NCBI RefSeq assembly: GCF_049348705.1
Contig: NZ_CP186485.1
Location: forward strand, 868,001-932,000
Origin: Paracoxiella cheracis
GTDB taxonomy: Bacteria > Pseudomonadota > Gammaproteobacteria > Coxiellales > Coxiellaceae
Length of the DNA: 64,000 nucleotides
Direction: 5' to 3'
The notes beneath the pieces were generated by a model that saw only the letters and a list, made by a program, of their open reading frames with translations, searched no databases and had not been told where the DNA came from. Position numbers and translations under genes: made by a program. This document shows positions 8,350 through 17,667 of the stretch, in pieces. Numbering within the stretch: position 1 is the first letter of the stretch; every line of letters starts with the position of its first letter.

Positions 8350-9918
8350 TCAATGTCTTGTGGCTTTTCGTGAGGCCTGTTTGATAAGCTCTTTAACCTG
8401 TCTGGCTCTCGGCTTGAACTCGAGGGCCTTATTTAAGTATTCGAGCGAGGCAGAGTACTCTTCCAGATAAAAATGACACAGTCCAATATTAAAAGCGGAT
8501 TCAAAGCCGACTTCAAAATGTTTTTCGGATAAATGGTAGTATTTCAACGCTTCATTGAAGTGATCGAGTTCGTAGTAAAACAGACCCAATGCAAAGTAAA
8601 TATCATCGCAGCCGGGCACATAATAGAAATTATCGTAAACTTTAGGCATGTTTTTCAGTAAATAATCAGCCATTTCGGCATCGGGATCGTTGAGCAGCTC
8701 TACAAGATCAGCATGAACATTGTGAAAAACGAAGGGATCCCATTGAGATAAGGATAAGAAAGAAGCTAATGTTTTTAATTTTGCATCTTCGATGGTGTCA
8801 TCGATATGCTCATACAAAATGAAAAAATCAGACGGAGAAAATCCTTCGATCGACTGTTCTAATGCTTGTTTCGTTTCCGATAGATTATCTATTGTAAAAC
8901 CACTTGTAAAAACTGCGCTGCTTAAACCATCACGAGGAGTTTGATAGAAGCAATCACCCTGTTGACGTTTAAAATAATTTCCAATGGCATGATAGTTAAC
9001 CATGACAGAAAAACTGCCGTGAAAATCAAGCTCTGGATAATCTAAATCTTCCAATTCAGATAAGGTTGAATATCCTTTGTCAGAGGATATGATAAATAAT
9101 TTATTATTACTGATTTTTGTTAAATTTTGTAAACAACGAAGTCCGCCAATAGGAAATAAAAAATTGGTATCTTTTAACAAATTTTTATAGTCAAATAAAA
9201 TATCATCAAGATGTTTATTGTTGTAATAGCTGTTACTTATTTCATTTTCATGATACTCAATTTTTACTTTTTCCCAATCGCGCGGTTTATTATTGTTAAG
9301 ATTACTCTTTGGAGTTTTAAGTGATATCAGTGCTTCTTTTAGCGTATTATTTTCGACGACAAATGTGTCATTAACGATGCTGTCAAAAATATAGTTGGCA
9401 AATACGATGAGGGGGTTTTTGGTGACACCAGCAGTTAATGTAATGCCACTCTCATACAGTTTGATTGATTCATCATGTTCGAGATCATAAACAGCATAAT
9501 CTAGTAATTTTTGTTCGCGATAAGGTTGCAAAGTGGGATGGTCTTTCCAAAAATTGACATTATTTTCCGTAAAATCACTCATGATATATTGAATTTTAAT
9601 ATCTTGCATTTGAAATGCATCACGAAGTGCGACTAATTTTTTCATGACGTGAAAGCTAAACTGTCCTGTGCCCGTGCCTAATTCCAAAATATAAAAAGGG
9701 TGCTGTATTGCATCTGGATGAAGTTTGATCCAGTCTTGAATAAAACGAATAACGAGTTGGGCATAACAATCACCGATAAAAGGATTGCTTGTTATATAGA
9801 AGGGCACATCACCACCCCAAGCCTCAACGCCTTTTTGGTCATAGTATTCACGTTGACCGGCCCAGATTTGCGATTCCGAAAAACGTTTGTTTTCTTCGAT
9901 GGTAATTTGTTTGCTCAA
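8350..9918 (-). CDS. SAM-dependent methyltransferase fused to TPR repeats
   Basis: A 522-residue protein. The N-terminal half has a class I methyltransferase SAM-binding motif, LELGTGTGQFSFHVMKK (about residues 78-94), an acidic post-motif MSDFTENN, and FANYIFDS, reminiscent of the MidA/DUF185 type. The last about 90 residues form TPR-like helices (YYELDHFNEALKYYHLSEKH, then a second unit with SASLEYLNKALEFKPRA). The TPR tail suggests a protein partner. The substrate is not evident. It stands alone, with gaps of 119 and 219 bp on either side. Confidence 0.75.
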   Translation of the reverse strand: MSKQITIEENKRFSESQIWAGQREYYDQKGVEAWGGDVPFYITSNPFIGDCYAQLVIRFIQDWIKLHPDAIQHPFYILELGTGTGQFSFHVMKKLVALRDAFQMQDIKIQYIMSDFTENNVNFWKDHPTLQPYREQKLLDYAVYDLEHDESIKLYESGITLTAGVTKNPLIVFANYIFDSIVNDTFVVENNTLKEALISLKTPKSNLNNNKPRDWEKVKIEYHENEISNSYYNNKHLDDILFDYKNLLKDTNFLFPIGGLRCLQNLTKISNNKLFIISSDKGYSTLSELEDLDYPELDFHGSFSVMVNYHAIGNYFKRQQGDCFYQTPRDGLSSAVFTSGFTIDNLSETKQALEQSIEGFSPSDFFILYEHIDDTIEDAKLKTLASFLSLSQWDPFVFHNVHADLVELLNDPDAEMADYLLKNMPKVYDNFYYVPGCDDIYFALGLFYYELDHFNEALKYYHLSEKHFEVGFESAFNIGLCHFYLEEYSASLEYLNKALEFKPRARQVKELIKQASRKATRH

Positions 9919-10010
9919 CGAAATATCCCCATTTATTTAATAAGCTAGAAGTATGCTAACGAATAATAGTAGACTCTGCAACTGTAGCAGAAATTAGTAT
10001 CGGTATTTTA

Positions 10011-10055
10011 ATTGCAGCAGAGAGCTTGGGGTTACTGTTTTGCGGGCGTAAGTAC
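10011..10055 (+). repeat. Dispersed intergenic repeat, unit 1
   Basis: This 45-bp stretch, containing GTTACTGTTTTGCGGGCG, recurs in the opposite orientation at 55136-55181 with few mismatches. The similarity resumes further on (CCGAAAAACAG at about 10067). It lies in the 219-bp gap 9919-10137, where I see nothing else. Confidence 0.7.
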
Positions 10056-10137
10056 AAAATGGATGCCGAAAAACAGGAGCCTCCTCTCTTTGTCGCAATT
10101 GAAGCCTATTTAATTAGCTAAAAACAAATTTCGAAAT

Positions 10138-11487
10138 TTAAGCACTTGTCGATGAATTCCACCACCTCAACATTGCTGCAAGCTTAGTGCTGATAACAGC
10201 AGGAATAATGCGGCTTGGAACACGTTTGCAATAGGCATCCCAATCTTCACCATACTTAGCTCTACAGCGCTCTTCATCGCGTAATGAGCGATGTAGTAAG
10301 AGAATAGTTAAAAATATCACGTAAAAATAAGGCAAAGGCTCTTCGAATAGCGCAGGGACAGTCCAAAAGAATGCGGCCAGAACTTCTGGGACATAGTGAA
10401 AATGTCGTGATAAACTGCACCATCCTGAGACTAACAATAGATTTTCTTTGGACTCGCCTTCTGCCGTTTTGTAATGGGCTGTGATTACTTCGGGTGTTTT
10501 ACCCCACACCTTGCAATTGCCATTGGTGGCACGAACTTTTTGGCGCTGTGCATCAGCAAAATAATTGATGAACACACTGCATACACCAAGCAGAAGAATA
10601 ATAACAGCGCCAATCCAACTCAATCGATTTGGATGATTGACCAGATACAAGGTGGGTGATGTATAAACGGCTGGCACCCAAACAAGACAACCCCAGCAAA
10701 TATAAAAACCCGCTCGGTCGTGCATAATATCTAGTGATCGCAAATAGCCTGTTTCCCACCAGAAAAATTTTGTTATATAAACGAGCTGAATCACTACAGC
10801 AACTAGCATGGAGTTAGTAAGGCTATATAGCTGTGATTGTTTCGCAGCAAAAGAAAGAATAATAATGGACCAACTCATCATTCCAACGCGACAGTTTGTA
10901 AACATTTTTACATCCCAGCCTAGAATACGCGGGTATAACTCGGTTCCCCAATAATAATCGAAAATAAAGTTACCGCTCGAACTGCGGTCACTGCTGGAGG
11001 GGGCAACTCTGCCTTTAATATAAAGCATTAGACAAAATAGTAGGCTAAAAATATTTAAGGCACCGATAATGCCGCCAAAATTATCAAAAACAATTGTCGG
11101 CGAAAAAATATGGAATTGATATGCGCCGAGATAAAACAGTAGTAACGTAATTAAATAACACGAGACACCGTTTGCTTTATACACTGGCACATTGCCTTTA
11201 GGAGTGTATGGGCCTAAAAAACGTTTTCCAGGGATCACACGCATCAAAATTAATTGCAGCGCCATAAAAATACCGACGATCATCCATGCTGTTTTTGTAC
11301 CAAAAAATATGGGCTGCCAAATGTTATAAAGCGTTGTAAAAAATCCGTAGGTAAGAAAAAGGTCCCATAATGCATGCAACGATCCACCGAGTACAATATT
11401 GGTATACCAGATAATGATGGCAGTGGGTGCGCAGGCGACGATGAGAAACAGGGGAAATAATGTATTACGAGTGAAACGTGTAAGCAT
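10138..11487 (-). CDS. Sterol delta-7 reductase-like protein (ERG4/ERG24/DHCR7 family)
   Basis: A 449-residue polytopic membrane protein. Near the C terminus it carries the ERG4/ERG24 family signature LLHRSLRDEERCRAKYG (about residues 400-416) and, before it, WCSLSRHFHYVPEV, both conserved in eukaryotic sterol reductases. The enzyme would reduce a sterol double bond with NADPH. Bacteria with this gene generally lack sterol synthesis; Coxiella burnetii has homologues thought to act on host sterol. That precedent makes acquisition from a eukaryote plausible here. No other sterol gene is in the window. It is preceded by an AGGAG ribosome site. Confidence 0.88.
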   Translation of the reverse strand: MLTRFTRNTLFPLFLIVACAPTAIIIWYTNIVLGGSLHALWDLFLTYGFFTTLYNIWQPIFFGTKTAWMIVGIFMALQLILMRVIPGKRFLGPYTPKGNVPVYKANGVSCYLITLLLFYLGAYQFHIFSPTIVFDNFGGIIGALNIFSLLFCLMLYIKGRVAPSSSDRSSSGNFIFDYYWGTELYPRILGWDVKMFTNCRVGMMSWSIIILSFAAKQSQLYSLTNSMLVAVVIQLVYITKFFWWETGYLRSLDIMHDRAGFYICWGCLVWVPAVYTSPTLYLVNHPNRLSWIGAVIILLLGVCSVFINYFADAQRQKVRATNGNCKVWGKTPEVITAHYKTAEGESKENLLLVSGWCSLSRHFHYVPEVLAAFFWTVPALFEEPLPYFYVIFLTILLLHRSLRDEERCRAKYGEDWDAYCKRVPSRIIPAVISTKLAAMLRWWNSSTSA

Positions 11488-11622
11488 CCTTCATCTCCTT
11501 ATGATTTTAAATACTTCCGAATAAATGATAACATTTTTTTCTTGATTGATTGCAAGTTATTGATTAGAATGTCTGTAAATTTTTTGAACAATTTGTAATT
11601 TATCAATTTATATCAATAGGTT

Positions 11623-12333
11623 ATGAACATGAAACAAAGAAAGATAGCTACCAGTTTTTGTGTAATCAGCCTGCTTCTTAGCTGTTTCTTTCTGACCAGT
11701 TGCGCATCTCCCCACCGTCAATATCAAAGCATGGGCACGGCCGTGACTAAGTACGAGCACTATGCCCGCGAAAATTTACAGCCTAGTTTCCGACGAGCTG
11801 GGGTTCCATATCCACCTAAGCAAATTGCCTTGCTTGCCTACAAACGGTCTCGCCGATTGCAGTTATGGGCCAAGCATGATGGATCTTGGCGTTACATTAA
11901 AACGTTTCCTATCTTAGCAGCGAGCGGTGGCCCGGGTCCTAAGTTGCATAATAACGATCACCAGGTTCCTGAGGGTATTTATCACATCATAGAATTCAAT
12001 CCTGACAGTCGATTCCATTTATCCATGGAGTTGAATTATCCAAATGCTTTTGACCGTTATCATGCACATTTAGATGGACGCAGGAATTTAGGTAATCAGA
12101 TCTTCATTCACGGAAGTCATTATTCGATTGGTTGTATTGCGATCGGTAATAATGCTATCAATCAATTATTCGTTTTATCGTATTTAGTGGGATTGCAGAA
12201 TATCAAGGTGATTGTTGCGCCGGATGATTTACGTTATTACAAGCCTGTCTATGGAGGCACACATCCGCGATGGTTGCCGCAACTTTATCGTGATATCAAA
12301 GATGCGCTTGTGCCTTTTAAAGGTCACGCTTAG
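11623..12333 (+). CDS. YafK-like L,D-transpeptidase-domain lipoprotein
   Basis: A 236-residue protein with a lipoprotein signal (FLTSC, Cys near residue 27). The YkuD-type catalytic block is IHGSHYSIGCIAIG (about 162-175), supplying His and the nucleophilic Cys of L,D-transpeptidases. ASGGPGPKLHNNDHQVPEGIY upstream matches the YafK subgroup, whose members include enzymes cutting or making peptidoglycan-lipoprotein links. It would act in the periplasm on the cell wall. A second ATG at 11629 is a possible start. Confidence 0.85.
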   Translation: MNMKQRKIATSFCVISLLLSCFFLTSCASPHRQYQSMGTAVTKYEHYARENLQPSFRRAGVPYPPKQIALLAYKRSRRLQLWAKHDGSWRYIKTFPILAASGGPGPKLHNNDHQVPEGIYHIIEFNPDSRFHLSMELNYPNAFDRYHAHLDGRRNLGNQIFIHGSHYSIGCIAIGNNAINQLFVLSYLVGLQNIKVIVAPDDLRYYKPVYGGTHPRWLPQLYRDIKDALVPFKGHA

Positions 12334-12349
12334 TGCGTTGAAATTCCTT

Positions 12350-13354
12350 TCAAATTAATTGATGAATCTGCAAGAGCGCTGGCATCAAGTTTACAAAATC
12401 ATCGGTGTGTAGCGTTTGTTGTGAATCAGAAAGTGCATTATCGGGATCATAATGTGTTTCGATGATTAAACCATCGGCACCAGCAGCAACGGCGGCTCGA
12501 GACATGGGTACTACCATTTGACGTAAACCCGTGCCATGACTGGGATCTACAATCACCGGCAGGTGACTCAATTCTTTCAAAACAGGAACGGCATTTAAAT
12601 CGAGCGTGTTCCGTGTATGATTTTCAAATGTTCGAATGCCGCGCTCACATAAAATGACGTCGGGATTGCCTGAATTTAAAATATATTCGGCTGCCATTAA
12701 AAATTCTTTATAGGTAGCCGATAATCCTCGCTTCAGTAAAATCGGCTTATTCACCTTGCCGAGCTCTTTTAACAACGTATAGTTATACATGTTGCGAGCA
12801 CCAATTTGTAAGATGTCGAGTTTGTCGACCGCTACCTCGAGTTGCTCTAAATCCATTACTTCTGAAATGCAATATAAGTTATTTTCATGCGCAGCAGCTT
12901 GCATAAACTTAAGTCCCTGTTCACCGAGCCCTTGAAAGGAGTAGGGTGAAGTGCGAGGTTTAAATGCGCCGCCGCGTAAAAATTTCGCTCCGGCTTTTGC
13001 TACTTGTTGTGCAATTTTATGAATTTGTGTTTCGGATTCGATAGCACAGGGTCCCGCCATCATTGTTAACGAACCGTCACCAATTTTTGCATTTTCAAAG
13101 GCTATAACTTTACGGTTTGTGTGTAAGTCATGTCCTGCTAACTTAAAGGGATTGCTAAAATCTTCAATGCGATCTACATGAGGAAGTAATGTAAATAATT
13201 CAGGTTTTGTCTTGGTATCGACACCATCGACGATCGCGATAATTGTTTCGTTGCCTTTTTCATAGCGAAGTGCTTTAAACCCCATTTTGTGTAATCGTTG
13301 CATGAGATCTTGCACTTGTTGTAACGTTGTATTGCGGTTTAATATTAATATCAT
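12350..13354 (-). CDS. aroF: 3-deoxy-7-phosphoheptulonate synthase (class I-beta DAHP synthase)
   Basis: A 334-residue protein with an N-terminal ferredoxin-like regulatory segment (about 1-70) and the KDO8PS-like barrel. Landmarks are MMAGPCAIES, RGGAFKPRTSPYSFQGLG and DPSHGTG. The enzyme condenses phosphoenolpyruvate and erythrose 4-phosphate, the first step to chorismate. It starts 5 bp after the trpA stop, so it appears to be the last gene of the trp unit, supplying the precursor. It looks intact although three upstream trp genes are broken. Confidence 0.92.
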   Translation of the reverse strand: MILILNRNTTLQQVQDLMQRLHKMGFKALRYEKGNETIIAIVDGVDTKTKPELFTLLPHVDRIEDFSNPFKLAGHDLHTNRKVIAFENAKIGDGSLTMMAGPCAIESETQIHKIAQQVAKAGAKFLRGGAFKPRTSPYSFQGLGEQGLKFMQAAAHENNLYCISEVMDLEQLEVAVDKLDILQIGARNMYNYTLLKELGKVNKPILLKRGLSATYKEFLMAAEYILNSGNPDVILCERGIRTFENHTRNTLDLNAVPVLKELSHLPVIVDPSHGTGLRQMVVPMSRAAVAAGADGLIIETHYDPDNALSDSQQTLHTDDFVNLMPALLQIHQLI

Positions 13355-13359
13355 CGTAT

Positions 13360-14124
13360 TTAACCTTTACGTGGATCGATTGATTTTGCAAGTTGTGTTA
13401 AATCAGAAGGGCTCATGCCATCGGCAACAGCTTTTACAAATAACGAGCCAATGACAAAACCATCGGCTTGTTGTAACACGTCTGCGGCCATGTCGCGATT
13501 GGATATGCCAAAGCCAGCGACCACGGGTAAATGAGTCAGTGATTTAATGTTTTGTATTTTTTGTTGGAAATCGCCCGGCAGTGTTGATTTCATGCCGGTT
13601 GTTCCCTTTCGCGAAACATAATAAAGCATGCCTTTTGCGTGCTGATTGATCTTTTCAATGCGTTCTTTTGGTGTTGAAGGTGAAATTAAAAAAATCGGAT
13701 CAATACCAACTTCAGTGCAGGCAGCTTCATGATTATCGGCTTCTTCTAAGGGTAAGTCGACCACCAAACAACCATCCACACTAGCTTCTTTAGCTCGTCT
13801 GTAAAATTCATTACCGGCTTGGATGAGTGGATTATAATAACTAAATAAAATAATCGGTATGTTAACTTGTTTTCGTAATTTTTTAATTAAATCCAATACA
13901 TCTTTTAAAGTTGTCCCATTATCTAAGGCGCGTTGTGACGCTTGTTGGATGGTTGGGCCATCGGCAACCGGATCGGAAAAGGGTACGCCTACTTCTAAGA
14001 TATCAACGCCACCGGCTACTAAGGCCAATGCTGAATCGTAAGTGCGCTGCAACCCTCCATCACCGACAGTTAAGTAGCCGACAAAAGCAGGTTTGTGTTT
14101 GAATTGTTCTGTGATCCTATTCAT
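13360..14124 (-). CDS. trpA: Tryptophan synthase alpha subunit
   Basis: A 254-residue TIM barrel, slightly short of the usual 265-270. The catalytic Glu is in LEVGVPFSDPVADGP and the catalytic Asp in DGCLVVDLPLEE. YYVSRKGTTG and VVAGFGIS also match. It releases indole from indole-glycerol phosphate, the product of the TrpC step. Its ATG overlaps the trpB stop by 4 bp. The gene is intact, but the enzyme would lack substrate if TrpC is truly lost. Confidence 0.95.
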   Translation of the reverse strand: MNRITEQFKHKPAFVGYLTVGDGGLQRTYDSALALVAGGVDILEVGVPFSDPVADGPTIQQASQRALDNGTTLKDVLDLIKKLRKQVNIPIILFSYYNPLIQAGNEFYRRAKEASVDGCLVVDLPLEEADNHEAACTEVGIDPIFLISPSTPKERIEKINQHAKGMLYYVSRKGTTGMKSTLPGDFQQKIQNIKSLTHLPVVAGFGISNRDMAADVLQQADGFVIGSLFVKAVADGMSPSDLTQLAKSIDPRKG

Positions 14125-15314
14125 ATTTTTTTAGCCTCAAATAGCTGAGGCAAATCTTTATCACCGCGTCCGGATAAATTCACGATGACAATGTGTTCGC
14201 GACTAAATTGGTTTTTGCCTTCGGTTAATAAATAAGCCAATGCGTGTGATGATTCTAAGGCTGTAATTATTCCTTCTGTTTTGGACAGTAACTTAAATGC
14301 GGTTAAAGCTTCTTCATCGGTAACATCGGTATAATGCGCTCGTCCTGTGGCATAAAGTTCTGCGTGCTGTGGGCCAATTGCTGGATAATCGAGCCCCGCT
14401 GAAATCGAATGCGTCGGTGCAATTTGCCCTTCATCATTTTGCAATAAATAAGTAAAGGTACCATGCAAAACACCTGTTTTTTTATCTTTGAGACGTGCAG
14501 CGTGTTCACCTAGTTTATTGCCTGTGCCACCAGCTTCTACACCGATTAATTTTACCGAGTTATCGTCAATAAATGCTGAAAAAATACCGATGGCATTAGA
14601 GCCCCCACCAACACATGCAATTACTGCATCGGGTAAGCGACCGGTTTGTTCTTGAATTTGTTGGCGTGCTTCTTCACCGATAACCGATTGGAATGCGGCA
14701 ACCATTTGCGGATAAGGATGTGGCCCTAAGGCAGAGCCTAAACAGTAGTAAGTATTTGCATAAGTTTCTGCATAATCGCGCAGTGATTCACTAACAGCGT
14801 CTTTTAATGTTTGTGATCCTGATGTGACGGGAATAACTGTAGCACCTAGCAGCTTCATTTTTTCGACGTTAGGAGCTTGTCGTTTCATATCAACAGCGCC
14901 CATATATATTTCGCATTGTAAGTTTAAATAAGCACAAGCCGTAGCGGTGGCAACGCCGTGTTGGCCTGCGCCAGTTTCTGCGATAACGCGAGTTTTACCC
15001 ATTTGCTTGGCTAATAAACATTGACCTAAAGCATTATTTAATTTGTGTGCACCGGTATGTAATAAGTCTTCTCGCTTTAAAAATAGGCGAGGGCCATTGA
15101 TAGCATCGCTAAAACGCGTCACTTCAGTGAGTGGTGTAGGGCGACCGGCATAATTTTTTAAGATCAAACGAAGTTTTTGTTGAAATTTTTCTGTCGAAGC
15201 AATACTTTCAAAAGCATTCGTTAATTCTTGTATGGGTGCAACGAGCCCTTCGGGAATGTAGCAGCCACCGAATTCACCATATCGACCATTTTTTTTATGT
15301 GTTGCATACGACAT
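14121..15314 (-). CDS. trpB: Tryptophan synthase beta subunit
   Basis: About 397 residues from the ATG at 15314 (MSYATHKKNGRYGEFGG). An in-frame ATG at 15341 would overlap trpF further. The PLP lysine lies in LLHTGAHKLNNALGQ and the phosphate-binding loop is CVGGGSNAIG. It condenses indole and serine to tryptophan. It could still use scavenged indole when the upper pathway is broken. It overlaps trpF by about 20 bp and trpA by 4 bp. Confidence 0.96.
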   Translation of the reverse strand: MSYATHKKNGRYGEFGGCYIPEGLVAPIQELTNAFESIASTEKFQQKLRLILKNYAGRPTPLTEVTRFSDAINGPRLFLKREDLLHTGAHKLNNALGQCLLAKQMGKTRVIAETGAGQHGVATATACAYLNLQCEIYMGAVDMKRQAPNVEKMKLLGATVIPVTSGSQTLKDAVSESLRDYAETYANTYYCLGSALGPHPYPQMVAAFQSVIGEEARQQIQEQTGRLPDAVIACVGGGSNAIGIFSAFIDDNSVKLIGVEAGGTGNKLGEHAARLKDKKTGVLHGTFTYLLQNDEGQIAPTHSISAGLDYPAIGPQHAELYATGRAHYTDVTDEEALTAFKLLSKTEGIITALESSHALAYLLTEGKNQFSREHIVIVNLSGRGDKDLPQLFEAKKI

Positions 15315-15954
15315 GTTTTGTACTCTGTTTTGCTGAATCAATAAATTGTTTTATTAAATGTTTGTCTTTCACGCCAGGTGTTTGTTCAACCCCGCTGGAT
15401 ACATCAACACCGCTGGGGTGTAATAAGCTAATCACACTAGAAACATTTTCTGGTGTCAAGCCGCCAGCGACTAAATAGTGAAACATACCATCGTAGGTGA
15501 AATTGTTCCAGTTAACGAATTGACCGCTCCCTCCCTTGACGCCATCAAACAAAATAAAATCGCGTTTTTTGTCGAGGTAATTCAAGCCATGATCAGCATC
15601 AGGATTTAGCGAACCATCATCGTTTACATGCATGACGTAAATACGTTGGAATGATTCCGGCAAATACTGATGTCCTTTACGTGAGATGCTGCCGTGAAGT
15701 TGAACTGTATCGATATCACATATTTTACAGATAGATTTAATTTCATGGGGCGGTGTATCGACAAAGACAGCTACAGGAATACCGCCTGCATCTTTTACCG
15801 CAGCAGCGATGTACTTTGCTTGAAGCACATTGACATAGCGTTTTGAGTGTTCATACATAATAATGCCGATGTAATGGGCGCCTAAACGAACGGTTTCAGC
15901 GGCTAAGCCCGGATCTGTAATGCCACAAATTTTTATTATTCTTAATCGACTCAT
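15295..15954 (-). CDS. trpF: Phosphoribosylanthranilate isomerase
   Basis: A 219-residue TIM barrel. KICGITD near the N terminus carries the catalytic Cys; FVDTPPHEI, VQLHG and GVDVSSGVEQTPGVKD are family landmarks, the last containing the general-acid Asp region and phosphate loop. It isomerises phosphoribosylanthranilate, the third committed step. Its ATG overlaps the trpC stop by 4 bp. The gene looks intact. Confidence 0.95.
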   Translation of the reverse strand: MSRLRIIKICGITDPGLAAETVRLGAHYIGIIMYEHSKRYVNVLQAKYIAAAVKDAGGIPVAVFVDTPPHEIKSICKICDIDTVQLHGSISRKGHQYLPESFQRIYVMHVNDDGSLNPDADHGLNYLDKKRDFILFDGVKGGSGQFVNWNNFTYDGMFHYLVAGGLTPENVSSVISLLHPSGVDVSSGVEQTPGVKDKHLIKQFIDSAKQSTKHVVCNT

Positions 15955-16469
15955 TGTATTTGCCTAATATCATTAATAAATTGTTTTGGATCGTCCGATT
16001 TAACTAATGTTTCTCCAATTAATAAAGCGTTATAACCTAATTTGGCATAGCGCTGTGCGATTGTGGCTGAACTAATGCCAGATTCAGCAACAGCTATAAT
16101 GTGTTCTGGAATGAGGGGTTTTAAACGTGCAGCGTTTTCAATATCGATTTCAAATGTCGACAGATTTCGATTATTAACGCCGATGATTTCGGCGCCTATA
16201 CTGACGGCGTAATCTAATTCATGACGATCGTGTATTTCGACCAGTGCATCGATACCTAGGGTTTTACAATAATTTAATAATGTTTCTGTTTTATCGCCGA
16301 GAGCAGCTACAATTAGTAACACTGCATTTGCACCGTGAGCAGCCGCTTGTGCAATTTGCGCTTCATCGAGAATGAAATCTTTTTGGAGCACAGTTACATC
16401 GGTTTCTTTGATGGCATTCGCAATTTGATGTAAATCCTCAATGGAGCCTTTAAATCCATATGAATCAGT
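15951..16469 (-). pseudogene. trpC: Indole-3-glycerol phosphate synthase, N-terminal part deleted
   Basis: Only the C-terminal about 172 codons remain, opening TDSYGFKGSIEDL and continuing through VLQKDFILDEAQ, IGVNNRNLSTF and VAESGIS. Full-length TrpC is about 260 residues, so roughly the first 85, including the first catalytic lysine region, are missing. The break is exactly at a 249-bp element whose other side abuts the end of trpD. The trpD C terminus and trpC N terminus were therefore lost with or after insertion. The truncated protein should be inactive. Confidence 0.92.
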
Positions 16470-16718
16470 CGATGCGCGCCATGGAGAGCGAAGCGAAGGC
16501 GCGTATTCCGCGGTAGGCTCGGATTTTTTGCCGAGCGTAAGCGACTGCAAAAAATCTTTACGAGCCGTCAAGTCATTTGAGAGCCCGTGCGTAGTCGAGC
16601 CGTGAGGTCGCGGAGCGCGGGCGACGAGGACGTCCGCGGCTATTTAAGTTGTCGCGTATTGCGAGTCGATTATTGACAGGGATGGCAATAATCTATCACG
16701 AGCATCGCGACACGCTTG
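16470..16718 (+). mobile_element. 249-bp structured element, copy 3 (trpD/trpC junction, with deletion)
   Basis: Identical in appearance to copy 1, antisense to the trp genes. Unlike the others, removal does not rejoin a gene: about 0.3 kb of trpD/trpC is missing between its flanks. Recombination between two direct copies, one in each gene, would leave exactly this product. Confidence 0.92.
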
Positions 16719-17667
16719 TTTGCAGTGCTAAACGTGCGATACAAATGCCATCTTCGATGGAATTGCAAAAGCCAACGATGTTTAAAGCAACCCCCGCGTT
16801 GAGCAAAATGGTATCTGTAATGGGACTGGGCTCACCCTGAAAAACATTCATGATCAATTGGTGATTGCGCTGCGTATCACCACCTTGTAAATCTTCAAGT
16901 GTGCAGTAATTCAGGCCATAGTTTTTCGGATCGATGGTGAATGCTTTTTTTCCTTCTGGAGTCACTTCAATCACCTGATTGGGTCCAATGCAATTTAATT
17001 CATCAAGACCGTTTCCATGAACAACTAAAGAACGTTTCGCATTTAGTTTTAAAAGTACATCGGCAAAGGGTTCTAATAAACGCGGATCATAGACCCCCAT
17101 CAAATAATGTTCGGGTTGTGCTGGATTCAAAAGCGGGCCAATCAAATTAAAAATGGTTCGCACGCGTAGCGCTTTTCGCAGATCTTTAACGCTTTTCATG
17201 GCTGGGTGAAAATGAGGCGCATAAAGAAATGTAAATCCGAGTTCGTTTAGCATGTTTTCTGCTTGCGATGCTGACATGTTGGTGGATATGCCAAAACTTT
17301 CTAAAATATCAGCCGAGCCGCAACGTGATGAAACCGATCGATTGCCGTGCTTAGCAACGTTAACACCTAAGCTTGCTACTAAAAGACTTGTTGCCGTTGA
17401 TATATTTACCGAGTTTGAACCATCACCACCGGTGCCAACGATATCGATAGCTGGTTTATCAAAATTGACTCGTATCATGTGTGAGTGCATGGCGCGAACA
17501 ACACCATATATTTCATCACTGGTTTCTGGTTTAGCGTGCAGTAACACGAGTAGCGCGGCCGTTTGGTGAGGGTCTGCGCCGTCAATGATATGATTTATAA
17601 TGGCTTCACATTGTTGTGGTGTTAAATCCTTTTTTTGCATTAACTGTTCTATATATTCTTTTAACAT
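16696..17667 (-). CDS. trpD: Anthranilate phosphoribosyltransferase with element-replaced C terminus
   Basis: The ATG at 17667 overlaps the trpG stop. The GTGGDGSNSVNIST motif, KHGNRSVSS and GPLLNPA are all present. Authentic sequence runs to ARLALQ at the element border (16719). Translation then continues a few codons into the element and stops at 16696, giving 323 residues against a usual 335-345. Only the last helix is lost, so some activity is possible. The enzyme joins anthranilate to PRPP. It would have no anthranilate supply if TrpE and TrpG are dead. Confidence 0.88.
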   Translation of the reverse strand: MLKEYIEQLMQKKDLTPQQCEAIINHIIDGADPHQTAALLVLLHAKPETSDEIYGVVRAMHSHMIRVNFDKPAIDIVGTGGDGSNSVNISTATSLLVASLGVNVAKHGNRSVSSRCGSADILESFGISTNMSASQAENMLNELGFTFLYAPHFHPAMKSVKDLRKALRVRTIFNLIGPLLNPAQPEHYLMGVYDPRLLEPFADVLLKLNAKRSLVVHGNGLDELNCIGPNQVIEVTPEGKKAFTIDPKNYGLNYCTLEDLQGGDTQRNHQLIMNVFQGEPSPITDTILLNAGVALNIVGFCNSIEDGICIARLALQTSVSRCS

